From contig CM054181.1 of NCBI GenBank assembly GCA_028829895.1, positions 7,056,001 through 7,120,000 of the forward strand: a stretch of DNA of 64,000 bases, given 5' to 3'. The notes under the pieces are model-generated. The model did not search any database, was not told where the DNA came from, and saw only the letters and a list, made by a program, of their open reading frames with translations. The stretch is from Sinotaia quadrata (taxonomy: Eukaryota > Mollusca > Gastropoda > Architaenioglossa > Viviparidae). The number at the start of each line of letters is the position of its first letter. Position 1 is the first letter of the stretch. Made by a program: the position numbers and the translations under genes. This document shows positions 1 to 9,812 of the stretch, piece after piece.

Positions 1-1254
1 TATGTTTGCATTACCTCCTCCTTCCTTTTTTTCTTTCAATCGTCCAACAACTGCGACTTCATCACACGCGTCACCCGATCAGCGAATTGACGTGAGTGTT
101 CGTGCGCACGCCATACTCAAGGTCAGGAACCGATTCGAAACATACATCTTTAGTATATAATTATTAATTTCTTCTTTACGCTTTCTAACACAGAGACATC
201 CCCCTTTACCCCTCTCCCCACACACTCACAGGTACGCGCACAGCAAAAACGGAATATAATCGTAAATGACAAACTTAACAGAATAATTATGTAGAAACGC
301 CTTTGACAAGCCTAAAACTGAATGCAGTTCGTGTACAAGGACAAAAAAAATCACTGGCGACGTAAAATGATATAAAAGAAGTCAGTCACGCTATACCCAG
401 CCATGTTGAAGCGGCTTACACAATAACTTGTACACCCAACACAACAAGAAGTCACGAGTAAGTCGATGAAGAGGAATAATTGTTATCTATTTTTTTTTCA
501 AAAGCCGATATGGTTTGCATAAAAGCTGGCAAACGTAAATCGAGAAACCGCTGGTAGCGGGGCTGGTTTTAGCAGTGACATATGGCAGCACAACCACGCC
601 ATATATATATTTATGAGACGACATTGCTAGTTTTTGGTCCTAGACTAAAGGGTGACAATCCTGGTATTTCACATCACATTCTTTGTTGATTTAATAGATT
701 TTACGATCACGCACAAGGTCCAGGAAGGCATTAGACACTATAATTACTAGCGTGAATACTACGAGGGTTACTGACTTTTGCAGGAGTAATTCTAGAAGAC
801 TCTTAAAAAACTATTACATGGGAAGGAAAGAAGGAAGGAAGGAAGGAAGGAAGGAAGGAAGGTGAAACTCAAGGAATCTATAGTCTTCCGTCAAAGTTTC
901 TATAGAGTGAATTTTTTTTGTGTGTGTACTTGATTCCGATTGGTTATCAGACAGTGCTGACAACGCAGCCCTCGTGACTTAAGAAATGAACTATGCCAGT
1001 TTAAACGAAGCCGTTTCTGCAAACTACAACTGGCTACACCTTGACAATGCAATAAGCTGTGCCATCACACTTCATCAGATTAGATCTTCCCTGCAACATG
1101 CTGTACCATCAAGTTGTTATAGGGGCCTACGCGAAACCATTATTTAAAAAAATAATACGTTTATCATCAGAATGTGTTGTTAACCTGTTGTTAACTTTCC
1201 CATTATAATACATTATACTATCGCACTGCAATTTACTACTCCATTATTTAAATA
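1..1254. other. No gene recognised; simple GGAA tract
   Basis: AT-rich unique DNA without a convincing reading frame. A (GGAA)n microsatellite lies at about 821-861. Confidence 0.6.
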
Positions 1255-1545
1255 GGTTTCATCTGCTGTTCTGCAATTCCATTGCTGTACACTATATTAT
1301 AGTTATAGTGACTATAACATCGCATTGCAAATTGCTTCGTAGGTTTAAATAGGTTTACTATCTGGTTGTAATCTGCTGTATAATTCCATTGCGGTACACT
1401 ATATTATAGTTATAGTGACTATAACATCGCATTGCAAATTGCTTCGTAGGTTTAAATAGGTTTACTATCTGGTTGTAATCTGCTGTATAATTCCATTGCG
1501 GTATACTATATTATAGTTACAGTGACTATAACATCGCATTGCAAG
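1255..1545. repeat. 107-bp tandem repeat with palindromic core
   Basis: About 2.7 copies. Each contains GTTATAGTGACTATAAC (1302-1318, 1409-1425, 1516-1532), a near-perfect 17-nt palindrome; the third copy has one substitution (GTTACAGT). Confidence 0.9.
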
Positions 1546-1664
1546 AGGCTTCTACAAGCTTATTATTTTATTGCAGGTTTTATTTCACAGCAGTGGTAAG
1601 CAAGAAAATTGATTTGTTGTGGTTATCAGCTAGGACAATTCATTACTGAATAATATACCCATCT

Positions 1665-2558
1665 ACTAGGCTAGTCATTTACCCGTCTACCAAGCTAATC
1701 ATTCACCCTCTACCCAGCCACCCATCAATCAAGCTAGTCATTTACCCAGCCACTCATCAATCAGGCTAGTCATTTACCCAGCCACCCATCAATCAAGTTA
1801 GTCATTTACCCACCCACCCATCAATCAAGTTAGTCATTTTCCCAGCTACCCATCAATCAAGTTAGTCATTTTCCCAGCCACCCATCAATCAAGCTAGTCA
1901 TTTATCCAGCCACCCATCAATCAAGTTAGTCATTTTCCCAGCCACCCATCAATCAAGCTAGTCATTTTCCCAGCCACCCATCAATCAAGTTAGTCATTTT
2001 CCCAGCCACCCATCAATCAAGCTAGTCATTTACCCAGCCACCCATCAATCAAGCTAGTCATTAACCCAGCCACCCATCAATCAAGCTAGTCATTTACCCA
2101 GCCACCCATCAATCAAGCTAGTCATTTACCCAGCCACCCATCAATCAAGCTAGTCATTTACCCAGCCACCCATCAATCAAGCTAGTCATTTACCCAGCCA
2201 CCCATCAATCAAGCTAGTCATTTACCCAGCCACCCATCAAATAGTTAGTCATTTACCCAGCCACCCATCAATCAAGCTAGTCATTTACCCAGCCACCCAT
2301 CAACTAGTTAGTCATTTACCCAGCCACCCATCACTCAAGCTAGTCATTTACCCAGCCACCCATCAATCAAGCTAGTCATTTACCCAGCCACCCATCACTC
2401 AAGCTAGTCATTTACCCAGCCACCCATCAAATAGTTAGTCATTTACCCAGCCACCCATCACTCAAGTTGTCATTTACCCAGCCACCCATCACTCAAGCTA
2501 GTCATTTACCCAGCCACCCATCACTCAAGCTAGTCATTTACCCAGCCACCCATCAACT
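1665..2558. repeat. 32-bp minisatellite, about 26 copies
   Basis: The unit contains CCCAGCCACCCATCAATCAA followed by GCTAGTCATTTA. Copies differ by substitutions (TTACCC/TTTCCC, ATCAA/CTCAA). A few copies have TCAAATAGTTAG in place of TCAATCAAGCTAG. The plus strand is C-rich and G-poor. Confidence 0.95.
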
Positions 2559-2974
2559 AGGGTATGTAGAAGACGTAAAGGGAAATAATAACTTGTCTTG
2601 CTTTAAACTTTCAAGCTTCACGAAATTATCTGCCTGGGTTGGAAGGTGGGTTTTTTGGGTTGCCTTTTTTCTTCTGGACAGTTAATTAACCTAATAAGGT
2701 TTCCCAATGCAGGGAAAAAACAAAAGTCTTAAAGCATTTACAAAGGTAAATACGTTCTCAGGTGATATCCGAGAAGGTAAAGGATAATTTAAAGTAATGC
2801 GTGTTATGCTTAGATAAATAATGATAATAATTTTAAAAAAGAATTTTAGTACATTCAAATGTCAATAATATAGCTGGCAATAATAAAACAATTGTTCAAG
2901 GAAGTACATTTATACTTGGTTGTACAGAGCACACACCACAAAACAAGCATGAATGGAAAACATTTTCGAACTTG
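2559..2974. other. No gene recognised
   Basis: AT-rich spacer between two arrays. Nothing with family resemblance was seen on either strand. Confidence 0.5.
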
Positions 2975-3140
2975 CGTTAGTTTCATTTCACACAAAGACT
3001 TTGTCTTATTCTTGCGTTCGTTTCATTTCACACAGAGACTTTGTCTTATTCTTGCGTTCGTTTCATTTCACACAGAGACTTTGTCTTATTCTTGCGTTCG
3101 TTTCACTTCACACAGTGATTTGTCTTATTCTTGAAGAAAC
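2975..3140. repeat. 40-bp minisatellite, about 4 copies
   Basis: The unit contains TTTGTCTTATTCTTGCGTTC and CATTTCACACAGAGAC. Starts are 40 bp apart (3001, 3041, 3081). Confidence 0.92.
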
Positions 3141-3292
3141 GAAGTATGGCACGGGTGGACAAAATGGCGAATGTGGGCAAGTGTTGGCCAAAACATGCGA
3201 GTCTCCGAAATTAAAGCAACTCACAAAGTCCAACACACAAAAGAACCATGTGCGATGCATTGTGGTAGTTTTTCTTCTTTTCACTTTCAACC

Positions 3293-3612
3293 TTGCAAAA
3301 AGTAGTTATCAGGCATCACTTTCGATCTACTGATTACAATGAGATCCTTCACAAGTTTTTTTTAATTTTACTTTCAACCTTGTACAAAGCAGTTATCCGG
3401 TACTACTTTCTACCTTGTACAAAGCAGTTATCCGGTACTACTTTCGGTCTACTGAAAACTATGAGATCTTTCACAAGTTTTTTTTTCTTCTTTTCACTTT
3501 CAACCTTGTACAAAGTAGTTATCAGGTACCACTTTAACCTTGTACAAAGTAGTTATCAGGTACCACTTTCAATCTTGTACAAAGTAGTTATCAGGTACCA
3601 CTTTCAATCTAC
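3293..3612. repeat. 35-bp minisatellite with longer interspersed variants
   Basis: The unit contains CTTGTACAAAGTAGTTATC and GGTACCACTTTC. Some copies are separated by a longer block (GAAAACTATGAGATC type), giving an interleaved structure. Confidence 0.85.
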
Positions 3613-4008
3613 TGATATTACGTCCTTCACTTGTCACGAGCTAGATCCAAGCGCGTCTTCAGTCGTGACACGCAACAAGACTTTCATTATAAGTGAAGTC
3701 TCTAGCAAATCTTCTATACACGTATAGGTCACAAGCGTGCCTTCATTTATACAGGTCAGAGTCAAATCCTTCATTTCTAAGGACCATAATTCCACGCGGT
3801 CTCGTGACAACAGATTCAAGAAAGCGGAGAAAAATATAGTTTATACAGTCTCTTCTCCATGTATAAACATTGACCTATTGTGTACAACAAACATTGACCT
3901 TTTGTGTACAAACAGGGATTTTACTGTACAAACATTGTCACTTTATGCATAAACCCATTTTCTTTGAATGCATAAATGCCGTTTTATCACAATTTCACTT
4001 GACATATT
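3613..4008. other. 3' flank of SOBP; no gene recognised
   Basis: Contains short direct repeats of the ACATTGACC..TGTGTACAA type at about 3866-3912. No reading frame of recognisable family is present. Confidence 0.5.
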
Positions 4009-4692
4009 TTTATTTCACTTTAATATTCTTCGGAACAAATTCACGATCACTGCTTGTCTGTTTTTTAAGACATTTTGTCTGTTGAGTTTTCGTTGTCTAA
4101 GCAGTTTTGGCGCTCTGTATATCTTTACTGAGCACTTAGCATACACTACTTACAGACAAAGACACTTTCTTTCTTTTCTAAATTAAAAAAAAATACAATC
4201 CCCTCCCCCCAAGAGTCCAACTGATGTACAAACTGTAGAAAACAGTATTTTCTGTTTGTTGTGCTGTAGCATTAACATAAAACGAAGTTATTCCTGTTAA
4301 AGTTAATATCAATGAATGCGCTATTTAGAACTTAATACATTTACATTTTCCACTCTCTGATTTTGAACGTACTCGTTCTGTGATTTGTTTGTGCGTTTGT
4401 GGGGCACGAATGGTGCAATTATCTGGATTCCTAACCAGTAGTGCAAATGCGAACCAGAAACGTGAAAACAACTCTGACTTGGAGATGCTAACATAATGCG
4501 AGTCAAGCTTTTTCTAGCTTCAGCGGAAATCTCATTAGTACAGGACATTTACGTGCGATGGGCATTGTGTATTATGATGACTCAGTCAGTGTAACTTCCT
4601 GAAACGGAATGAAGACAGTCAAGAGATAGTCCCTAACAATGCTACCCTCTGTTCACCATAAATTCCAGGTGGAAAGCTCATATGTAAGCAGG
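4009..4692 (-). other. Probable SOBP 3' UTR with candidate poly(A) signals
   Basis: This is the sequence downstream of the SOBP stop. The minus strand carries AATAAA at 4014-4009 and ATTAAA at 4024-4019, the first clustered signals I noticed, giving a 3' UTR of roughly 0.65-0.7 kb. It has no minisatellite. The true cleavage site is not determined. Confidence 0.3.
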
Positions 4693-7200
4693 TCATTTAG
4701 TCCTAACTCTGGCCCTGAGGCAGCGACGTTTAGCAGCCTCAACCATGTCACGTGGAACGGTGCGTACGTACCGGCGTTCCGGTGATGGACTTCGGGAAGC
4801 GCGGGGTACACTGGGTGCGTCAAGAATCAAGCTGCGCCGCATAGAGTAGGCGTGGTCAGCAGGAGGAAGTGGTAGTGGCTGCGCTAGTGGTGGCTCATCT
4901 CGGGCATCAACGATGTGGATTTTGGGTACTTTGATCGTTGTGAGGCTGGCTATGTCTGGGTCACAGGTGGGCACATCTCGACCCTCTTTTCCTCCATCAG
5001 GTAAACTGGAAGCACTGCTATTGGAATTGCCACCATTCATGTGCAGAGAGGACGAACCCATTTTTGTGCTGCTGCAGTAGGCAGAATCTTTGGACAGGCG
5101 GGATGGTGTAGATGATCGGCTGTCTTTGGAGAGATCGATGGCTTTGTCGTCACTGTTGAGGTTCTCATCCAAGCGTGCCCGTTTGCTGAGGTCGAGGGTC
5201 TGACCTGAAAACACAGGCGTCGTGGATCGCTTCACTGGGGACAAAGCTGAGACTGGTGATGAGGAATCTGAGACCATCAGAGACCTTACATTTTCCCGGC
5301 GGAGAGTCATGATAGAGTCTGAAGATTCTCGGCTTTTCCTTAGTGCCATGATGGAGTCAGCAGATTCCCGACCTGGCTTAGGAAATCCGCGGCATGGCAT
5401 GCAGGAGGTGCAACCATTACCAACACCAATTGCACAGGATGCATCATGTGACACAGGACTTGCTGCCACAGCTCCTGTCAATAGTGGCAGACGTGAACTG
5501 TGGCTTGAGGCATCGGAAGACACAGAATCGGTTTGTCTCTCATGCTGGGCATGGTCTTGCGTGCTGACGTGATTGGGAAGATGAAGATGATTGTGTCGAT
5601 GGCTGTGACTGTCTCTAGAAGCACGGCTACTGAAGCTGTGTCTTTCTGCTGACGTGGCTTTTCGTGAAGGAGGCACATCTCGTTTCTCTGATTTGATTTT
5701 CTGTTTGAAGAATTCTTGCAGCTTTTCTGGAGAGATTGGAAGTGGGATAGGTATGGGTACTGGGATGGGCAGAACAATTGGAAATGGGACCATAATTGTT
5801 ACTGGTGGTATCCCAGCATTTAAACACCCAGCAGTGACTGGCATGGGTGGGCCGGTTGAAGGTGTTGATTGATTCCCATTCTGCTGTCGGTGGCTGCCTG
5901 AATGCTCACTGTGGAGGCCTTGGTCTGTTATTCCATTAGGCAGTCCCATGAACCGATTCATAAATGCTGGATCTAGAGGAAAGAAGCCAGGAGGGCAAGA
6001 CAGGTGTGGCATTCCCATGATGAAGGGTGGAGGGTTTAAACCAGGGAAAGCACCTGTGCTGTGCAGCACAGGAAAACCACTCATGCCAGGTACACCATGA
6101 TGATGGAGATTGGGAGCTGCAGCATGAGGTGGATTCCAAACCGGGGTAGTTGAAGCGCTAGAAGAAGAAGCAGTGTGAACAGGAGAGTCACTCCTGCAAG
6201 GAGCACAACCAGGAGTTGATGAGATTCCATCACCATTGTGTTCCTTTTCTGACCCTGCAGCTCGTTTTGCCTCGTGCTTGCGCTCACAGTGGAGGGCGCG
6301 TGATCGAGCATCAAAGTCTGGACCTCCGTCCGGATGTTCAGTTCCAGCCAGCGAGGAATACAAGAGTGGATGATACATGCCCAGCCCAGCTAGCCCTGAT
6401 GCCAAACCGTTCAAATGTGGCGGCAGGTTTGGAGGCAGAGCAGTCGGGCTGCCGCCAACTGGAGCATATGGTCTGGCAGGGGGAGAGAACTGTGGAGAAG
6501 AAGCTGGTGGGCTCCCCAATCGATGCGGTTGGTGATATGAACTGGAGTCGCGGCCAGATTCCCGGATGATGCGTCTGAGGCGCTCTCGGTCTCGCATGCT
6601 GCGTTCAGTAGCTCTCTCCGAATTGGGCGACAGGCCGCAACCCGTCTTTGACATCAGAAAACTGTTTGTGTGTGCTGCCGCTGCTGCAGCAGCAGCTCCG
6701 GCAGCTGACGAAGCAGAAGTTGTGCGTTTTCTGCCCAGCAGGACATCGCGATTGTGAATTAAATCGTAGGAGGATGACGTTGATTCTCGCTTCCTGTCCC
6801 TCTCATCCTTCTTCACGTCTCGGGTTACCTCCCCTTCCGACTCCCGCTCTTCGTCCGCTTCTCTCTTGGGCGACTTGTCTCCCTTGTTCTGAGCCAACCA
6901 TAGTTCCGGCGTGATGAGAATCTGCTCGTCCTTTTTGCCGGAGGAGGCCGACGCGGCGTCCGACACGTTTAGCGGCGGCAGAGATGAGGAAGAAGCACCG
7001 CATGGCGACAACGATGCGTTTTTGCGGTCCTCGTTCAGTTGCGTCTGGATCTGTTTCAAGTGCTCCTGTGTCTCCGTGCAGAATATGTTCATCTTGTACT
7101 GGTTCAGGCACTTCTCACTGCAGAACTGCAGCTGCAGTTCGCCGTCCTGGAAGTCCACGAAGTTGACCGTGTGCCGCACGTGCTTGCACCAGTCGCACAC
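4693..7200 (-). CDS. SOBP: SOBP terminal coding exon (second FCS zinc finger to C terminus)
   Basis: Encodes 835 residues, the C-terminal bulk of a sine oculis-binding protein homologue, a nuclear protein family linked to Six/sine oculis transcription factors. It begins with Val, not Met, at an AG acceptor, and joins in phase 0 to the exon at 9649-9812. Residues 1-31 form an FCS-type finger (Cys2, Cys5, Cys27, Cys31; [10 protein letters not shown] then FCSEKC), nearly identical to the vertebrate family. Next come a disordered Ser/Arg-rich stretch, a poly-Ala tract (about 163-176), a Pro-rich region, the [16 protein letters not shown] signature (about 463-488), a duplicated RESxDSIMxLR motif (about 608-637), the motifs TLDLSK and AIDLSK (about 668 and 688) placed like the VIDLT-type SUMO-interacting motifs of vertebrate SOBP, a DHAYSMR motif (about 781) and a basic end [12 protein letters not shown]. 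The stop is TGA at 4693-4695. The family call is firm; partner binding is inferred. Confidence 0.95.
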   Translation of the reverse strand: MCDWCKHVRHTVNFVDFQDGELQLQFCSEKCLNQYKMNIFCTETQEHLKQIQTQLNEDRKNASLSPCGASSSSLPPLNVSDAASASSGKKDEQILITPELWLAQNKGDKSPKREADEERESEGEVTRDVKKDERDRKRESTSSSYDLIHNRDVLLGRKRTTSASSAAGAAAAAAAAHTNSFLMSKTGCGLSPNSERATERSMRDRERLRRIIRESGRDSSSYHQPHRLGSPPASSPQFSPPARPYAPVGGSPTALPPNLPPHLNGLASGLAGLGMYHPLLYSSLAGTEHPDGGPDFDARSRALHCERKHEAKRAAGSEKEHNGDGISSTPGCAPCRSDSPVHTASSSSASTTPVWNPPHAAAPNLHHHGVPGMSGFPVLHSTGAFPGLNPPPFIMGMPHLSCPPGFFPLDPAFMNRFMGLPNGITDQGLHSEHSGSHRQQNGNQSTPSTGPPMPVTAGCLNAGIPPVTIMVPFPIVLPIPVPIPIPLPISPEKLQEFFKQKIKSEKRDVPPSRKATSAERHSFSSRASRDSHSHRHNHLHLPNHVSTQDHAQHERQTDSVSSDASSHSSRLPLLTGAVAASPVSHDASCAIGVGNGCTSCMPCRGFPKPGRESADSIMALRKSRESSDSIMTLRRENVRSLMVSDSSSPVSALSPVKRSTTPVFSGQTLDLSKRARLDENLNSDDKAIDLSKDSRSSTPSRLSKDSAYCSSTKMGSSSLHMNGGNSNSSASSLPDGGKEGRDVPTCDPDIASLTTIKVPKIHIVDARDEPPLAQPLPLPPADHAYSMRRSLILDAPSVPRASRSPSPERRYVRTVPRDMVEAAKRRCLRARVRTK
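5918..5975 (-). repeat. Exonic arm of a 58-bp perfect inverted repeat
   Basis: Encodes roughly residues 409-428 of the terminal exon product ([19 protein letters not shown]). The reverse complement recurs without mismatch at 7965-8022 in the intron. Confidence 0.95.
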
Positions 7201-7225
7201 CTATAGATAAACAGAAAAATATACT
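7201..7225 (-). promoter_or_regulatory. 3' splice site of the terminal exon
   Basis: The minus-strand sequence atttttctgtttatctatag precedes GTG TGC GAC TGG. The AG occupies 7202-7201. The pyrimidine tract is only moderate and lies about 55 nt downstream of the (TG)n tract. Confidence 0.85.
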
Positions 7226-7254
7226 GTGAGAAGTGTCAGAAGCGTAGTATTTGT

Positions 7255-7265
7255 CACACACACAC

Positions 7266-7334
<69 letters not shown>
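7255..7334. repeat. (CA)40 microsatellite, (TG)n in the SOBP transcript
   Basis: An 80-nt dinucleotide run with one CG interruption near 7270. It lies in the intron 54 nt upstream of the terminal exon. Confidence 0.97.
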
Positions 7335-7337
<3 letters not shown>

Positions 7338-7680
7338 CTTCTGTGCACACAGGCACAAGTAAAATACCCACTATGCAAGCGCAGGCACACGCAAACCTCC
7401 TTACACACACACACATACACAATACCCCCTCCCCTACGCTTGCTTGCACGGAGGAACGCACGCGTGCATATATGCACACACACAACACACTCTACCGCAA
7501 GCGTGCACACAACCTCACTCGCACCCACACAACACACTCTACCGCAAGCGTGCACACAACCTCACTCGCACCCACACAAATAAACACACCACCAATACTC
7601 CCCTAATCATGCACGCATATATGGCGCACATACACACATGCGTGCGCACAGATAAACACACACACGCGCGCGCGCACACA
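7335..7680. repeat. CA-rich region with a 48-bp duplication
   Basis: Degenerate CA-rich DNA. Two copies of a 48-bp unit (ACACTCTACCGCAAGCGTGC) lie at 7484-7579. Confidence 0.85.
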
Positions 7681-7897
7681 CTCGTCTGTCGCGGACATGA
7701 GTTCTGTGAAAAAAATAATATTAAGTTGTGAAACATGAGAAGTATACTTCGATAACACTCTTTGTGATGCAAACGTTGGACCGTGAGTACTAACAAAATA
7801 TTTGTTTGTGATACATATAAACAGACGATTGATGGTATGTAAGTGGGAACCCGTGTCTGTGCGTATTTAAAGAAAAATAACAGAAAAGCAAAGGTTG

Positions 7898-7922
7898 AAA
7901 GAAAGAAAGAAAGAAAGAAAGA
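7898..7922. repeat. (GAAA)n microsatellite
   Basis: A short GAAA run inside the SOBP intron. Confidence 0.85.
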
Positions 7923-7943
7923 TTGTAAAAGAATATACCGATG

Positions 7944-7959
7944 CCCCCCCCCCCCCCCC
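7944..7959. repeat. C16 homopolymer
   Basis: Sixteen C on the plus strand (G16 in the SOBP pre-mRNA), ending 5 nt before the intronic exon copy. Confidence 0.9.
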
Positions 7960-7964
7960 ACCTA

Positions 7965-8022
7965 TAGATCCAGCATTTATGAATCGGTTCATGGGACTGC
8001 CTAATGGAATAACAGACCAAGG
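7965..8022 (+). repeat. Intronic arm of the 58-bp perfect inverted repeat
   Basis: An identical copy of SOBP exon sequence in the opposite orientation to the gene. The match starts 5 nt after ACCTA, which follows a C16 run, and ends at AGACCAAGG; flanking bases do not match the exon. Confidence 0.95.
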
Positions 8023-8180
8023 TCACCAATTAATTGTATTTTCATGTGTAGAAGATTCTTAATTGTATTTTTGAATTGACACTTATGAAATTTCTTAATT
8101 TTATTTTTGTATTCATAATTATGAAATATCTTAATTGTATTATGCAGAAGATTCTTACTTTTATTTTTTAATTCATACTT
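8023..8180. repeat. Degenerate AT-rich direct repeats
   Basis: Three to four diverged copies of a TTCTTAATTGTATTTTTG..ATTCATA..TTATGAAAT block. Confidence 0.6.
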
Positions 8181-8379
8181 AGGAAATTCATTGGTTGTAT
8201 TGTTCTGTGCGGTTCTACATGGCTGAACCCACGTGCTGGGCTGAAGCAGTCACAGGTACAAATATGTGTGAGCATGTCTGAGGGAAAGATGGTGGGGAGA
8301 GGCTTAATTATTTATCTCTTTGTTATGCGTCATATATTTTTCACCTGTGCTTCGAAGACTTCTTCACCTTCATTTCCTT

Positions 8380-8505
8380 CCTCATGGTCTGCACTGATGT
8401 CAAATTGTTACGGCAATCTTCCTCCTGGTCTGCACTGATGTCAAATTGTTAAGGCAATCTTCCTCCTGGTCTGCACTAATGTCAAATTGTTAAGGCAATC
8501 TTTCT
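8380..8505. repeat. 41/42-bp repeat, 3 copies
   Basis: The unit contains GGTCTGCACTGATGTCAAAT and AAGGCAATCTTCCTCCT. Copies start near 8385, 8427 and 8468. Confidence 0.88.
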
Positions 8506-8737
8506 ACGACCGTGTCATATGCATGTCATCAAGTTTTCTGCAGAACAGCAACAGTTGCAAATTGCATGCTGTTTGCCCGTTTGACATGGCAAGGGTAATG
8601 TCAACCAGCCAGTTCTCACATTGTTGTTGACAGAAAAAAAACTCAGTACTCATCTCCTTGTGCCAGGAAAAGAAATTCCAATTTGTAATCGTCTCAAACT
8701 GACTCTGTGAATTAAAATTCCTATTTTCTTACGCATT

Positions 8738-8890
8738 GTGCAAATGTTGTATATCGTTGTCATGTCAACCGGATTGCATTCTAAATCTTGGATGTTAGAA
8801 CTTTATGCAAATGTTGTATATCGTTGTCATGTTAGTGTCTCTGTGAAAACCGGATTGCATTCTAAATCGTGGATGCTAGAACTTTATGAA
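8738..8890. repeat. Imperfect duplication
   Basis: Two copies of GCAAATGTTGTATATCGTTG followed by ACCGGATTGCATTCTAAATC. The second copy has a short insertion (TTAGTGTCTCTGTGAAA). Confidence 0.85.
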
Positions 8891-9318
8891 GGAAAGCAAA
8901 GGACTGTTAGCAGTTAGAAGAATCAATGAAAAGTTTTTATTCTTAGTAGAGAAACCAAAATGAACTGCTACTAGTCTAAATGAACAAAACACTGTTCTTA
9001 TTCTTGATGAACAAGTGAACTGCTCGTAGTTTAGAAGAACAAATGAACTATCACTATTTTAGAAGGGAGAATAAATGAACTGTTAATATAATATTCTCGA
9101 AACCAATGACTGGAAAATGACTCCATGTCTCATAATAAGGAATCATGTCTCATAATAAGGAATTTTAACACAGATCTGCATAGAGTTTCATAACTGATTT
9201 AATTAGTAGAATTTTGTTTATTGAATCAATGTATTGTATATTTGAATATTATCTTTGTGACTACATCATGACTATAACTGTTATGTTTTGATATTTGAAT
9301 TCGTAATTAGGAAAACCC
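8891..9318. other. Intronic AT-rich spacer
   Basis: Diverged direct repeats around GAACAAATGAACTG, and a small duplication of ATGTCTCATAATAAGGAAT at about 9125-9163. No gene. Confidence 0.5.
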
Positions 9319-9594
9319 ACATGTATATCATTAATACTGTTTACCTTTCACACAACATGTATATCATTAATACTGTTTACCTTTCACACAACATGTATAT
9401 CATTAATACTGTTTACCTTTCACACAACATGTATATCATTAATACTGTTTACCTTTCACACAACATGTATATCATTAATACTGTTTACCTTTCACACAAC
9501 ATGTATATCATTAATACTGTTTACCTTTCACACAACATGTATATCATTAATACTGTTTACCTTTCACACAACATGTATATCATTAATACTGTTT
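9319..9594. repeat. 36-bp minisatellite, 8 copies, beside the SOBP donor
   Basis: Copies start at 9319, 9355, 9391, 9427, 9463, 9499, 9535 and 9571. Seven are essentially identical; the last diverges after ACTGTTT. On the transcript strand each full copy contains GTGAAAGGTAAACAG, which resembles a 5' splice site. The plus-strand frame is open through the array but is purely repeat-derived. Confidence 0.95.
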
Positions 9595-9642
9595 TCCGTC
9601 CGCGCTAGTATCCTTTAACCTTTTGATAAGCTTGCAACAGGA

Positions 9643-9651
9643 CTGTACCTT
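9643..9651 (-). promoter_or_regulatory. 5' splice site of the zinc-finger exon
   Basis: The minus-strand sequence is AAG/GTACAG. Positions +4 to +6 (CAG) depart from the usual AGT, so the donor looks weak. It is chosen because it restores the family sequence KNK-VCDWC in frame. Confidence 0.85.
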
Positions 9652-9812
9652 GTTCTTTTTGAAAAAAGCGCGACGACACTGCGTGAAACAAACTTCCGAG
9701 CAGAATGCCTTGATTCCAGTGGCCGTGCGCAGAGTGAAGAGCCTCCTGCCAGTCTTCTGACACCATGAGCACACTATAGATGTCGAGGCCGAATCACTGG
9801 AACCGCTTGCAA
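9649..9812 (-). CDS. SOBP: SOBP internal exon (first FCS zinc finger)
   Basis: A 164-nt internal exon. It encodes ASGSSDSASTSIVCSWCQ and then an FCS-type finger: CSWC, later FCSEVC, ending FFKKNK. The acceptor (tatttcttcttcag, on the minus strand) has a clear pyrimidine tract. The first two bases complete a codon begun in an unseen upstream exon. The donor is AAG/GTACAG, with GT at 9648-9647. Splicing to 7200 gives KKNK-VCDWCKH, reproducing the spacing of paired fingers in SOBP proteins. The reading frame continues only to a TAA at about 9583 if the donor is not used. The preceding exon, with the conserved N-terminal region of the family, was searched for by eye on the minus strand and not found. 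Confidence 0.92.

Larger units (their letters stand above)
7201..9648 (-). other. SOBP intron between the two zinc-finger exons
   Basis: A 2,448-bp GT-AG intron. In transcript order it holds the donor GTACAG, an array of eight 36-bp units, AT-rich DNA with small duplications, a perfect inverted 58-bp copy of downstream exon sequence next to a G16 run, a (TG)n tract, and the acceptor ttatctatag. No open reading frame with family resemblance was seen inside it. Confidence 0.88.

Noticed and set aside
1665..2558. CRISPR array from regular 32-bp repeats
   Set aside because: There are no unique spacers; the units are directly adjacent, and the genome is animal.
5222..5572. Plus-strand open frames opposite the SOBP exon
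   Set aside because: Shadows of the minus-strand coding sequence, which has strong family resemblance.
9288..9608. 106-residue open frame made of a repeated 12-residue unit
   Set aside because: It is the translation of the 36-bp intronic minisatellite; a unit divisible by three keeps any stop-free frame open.
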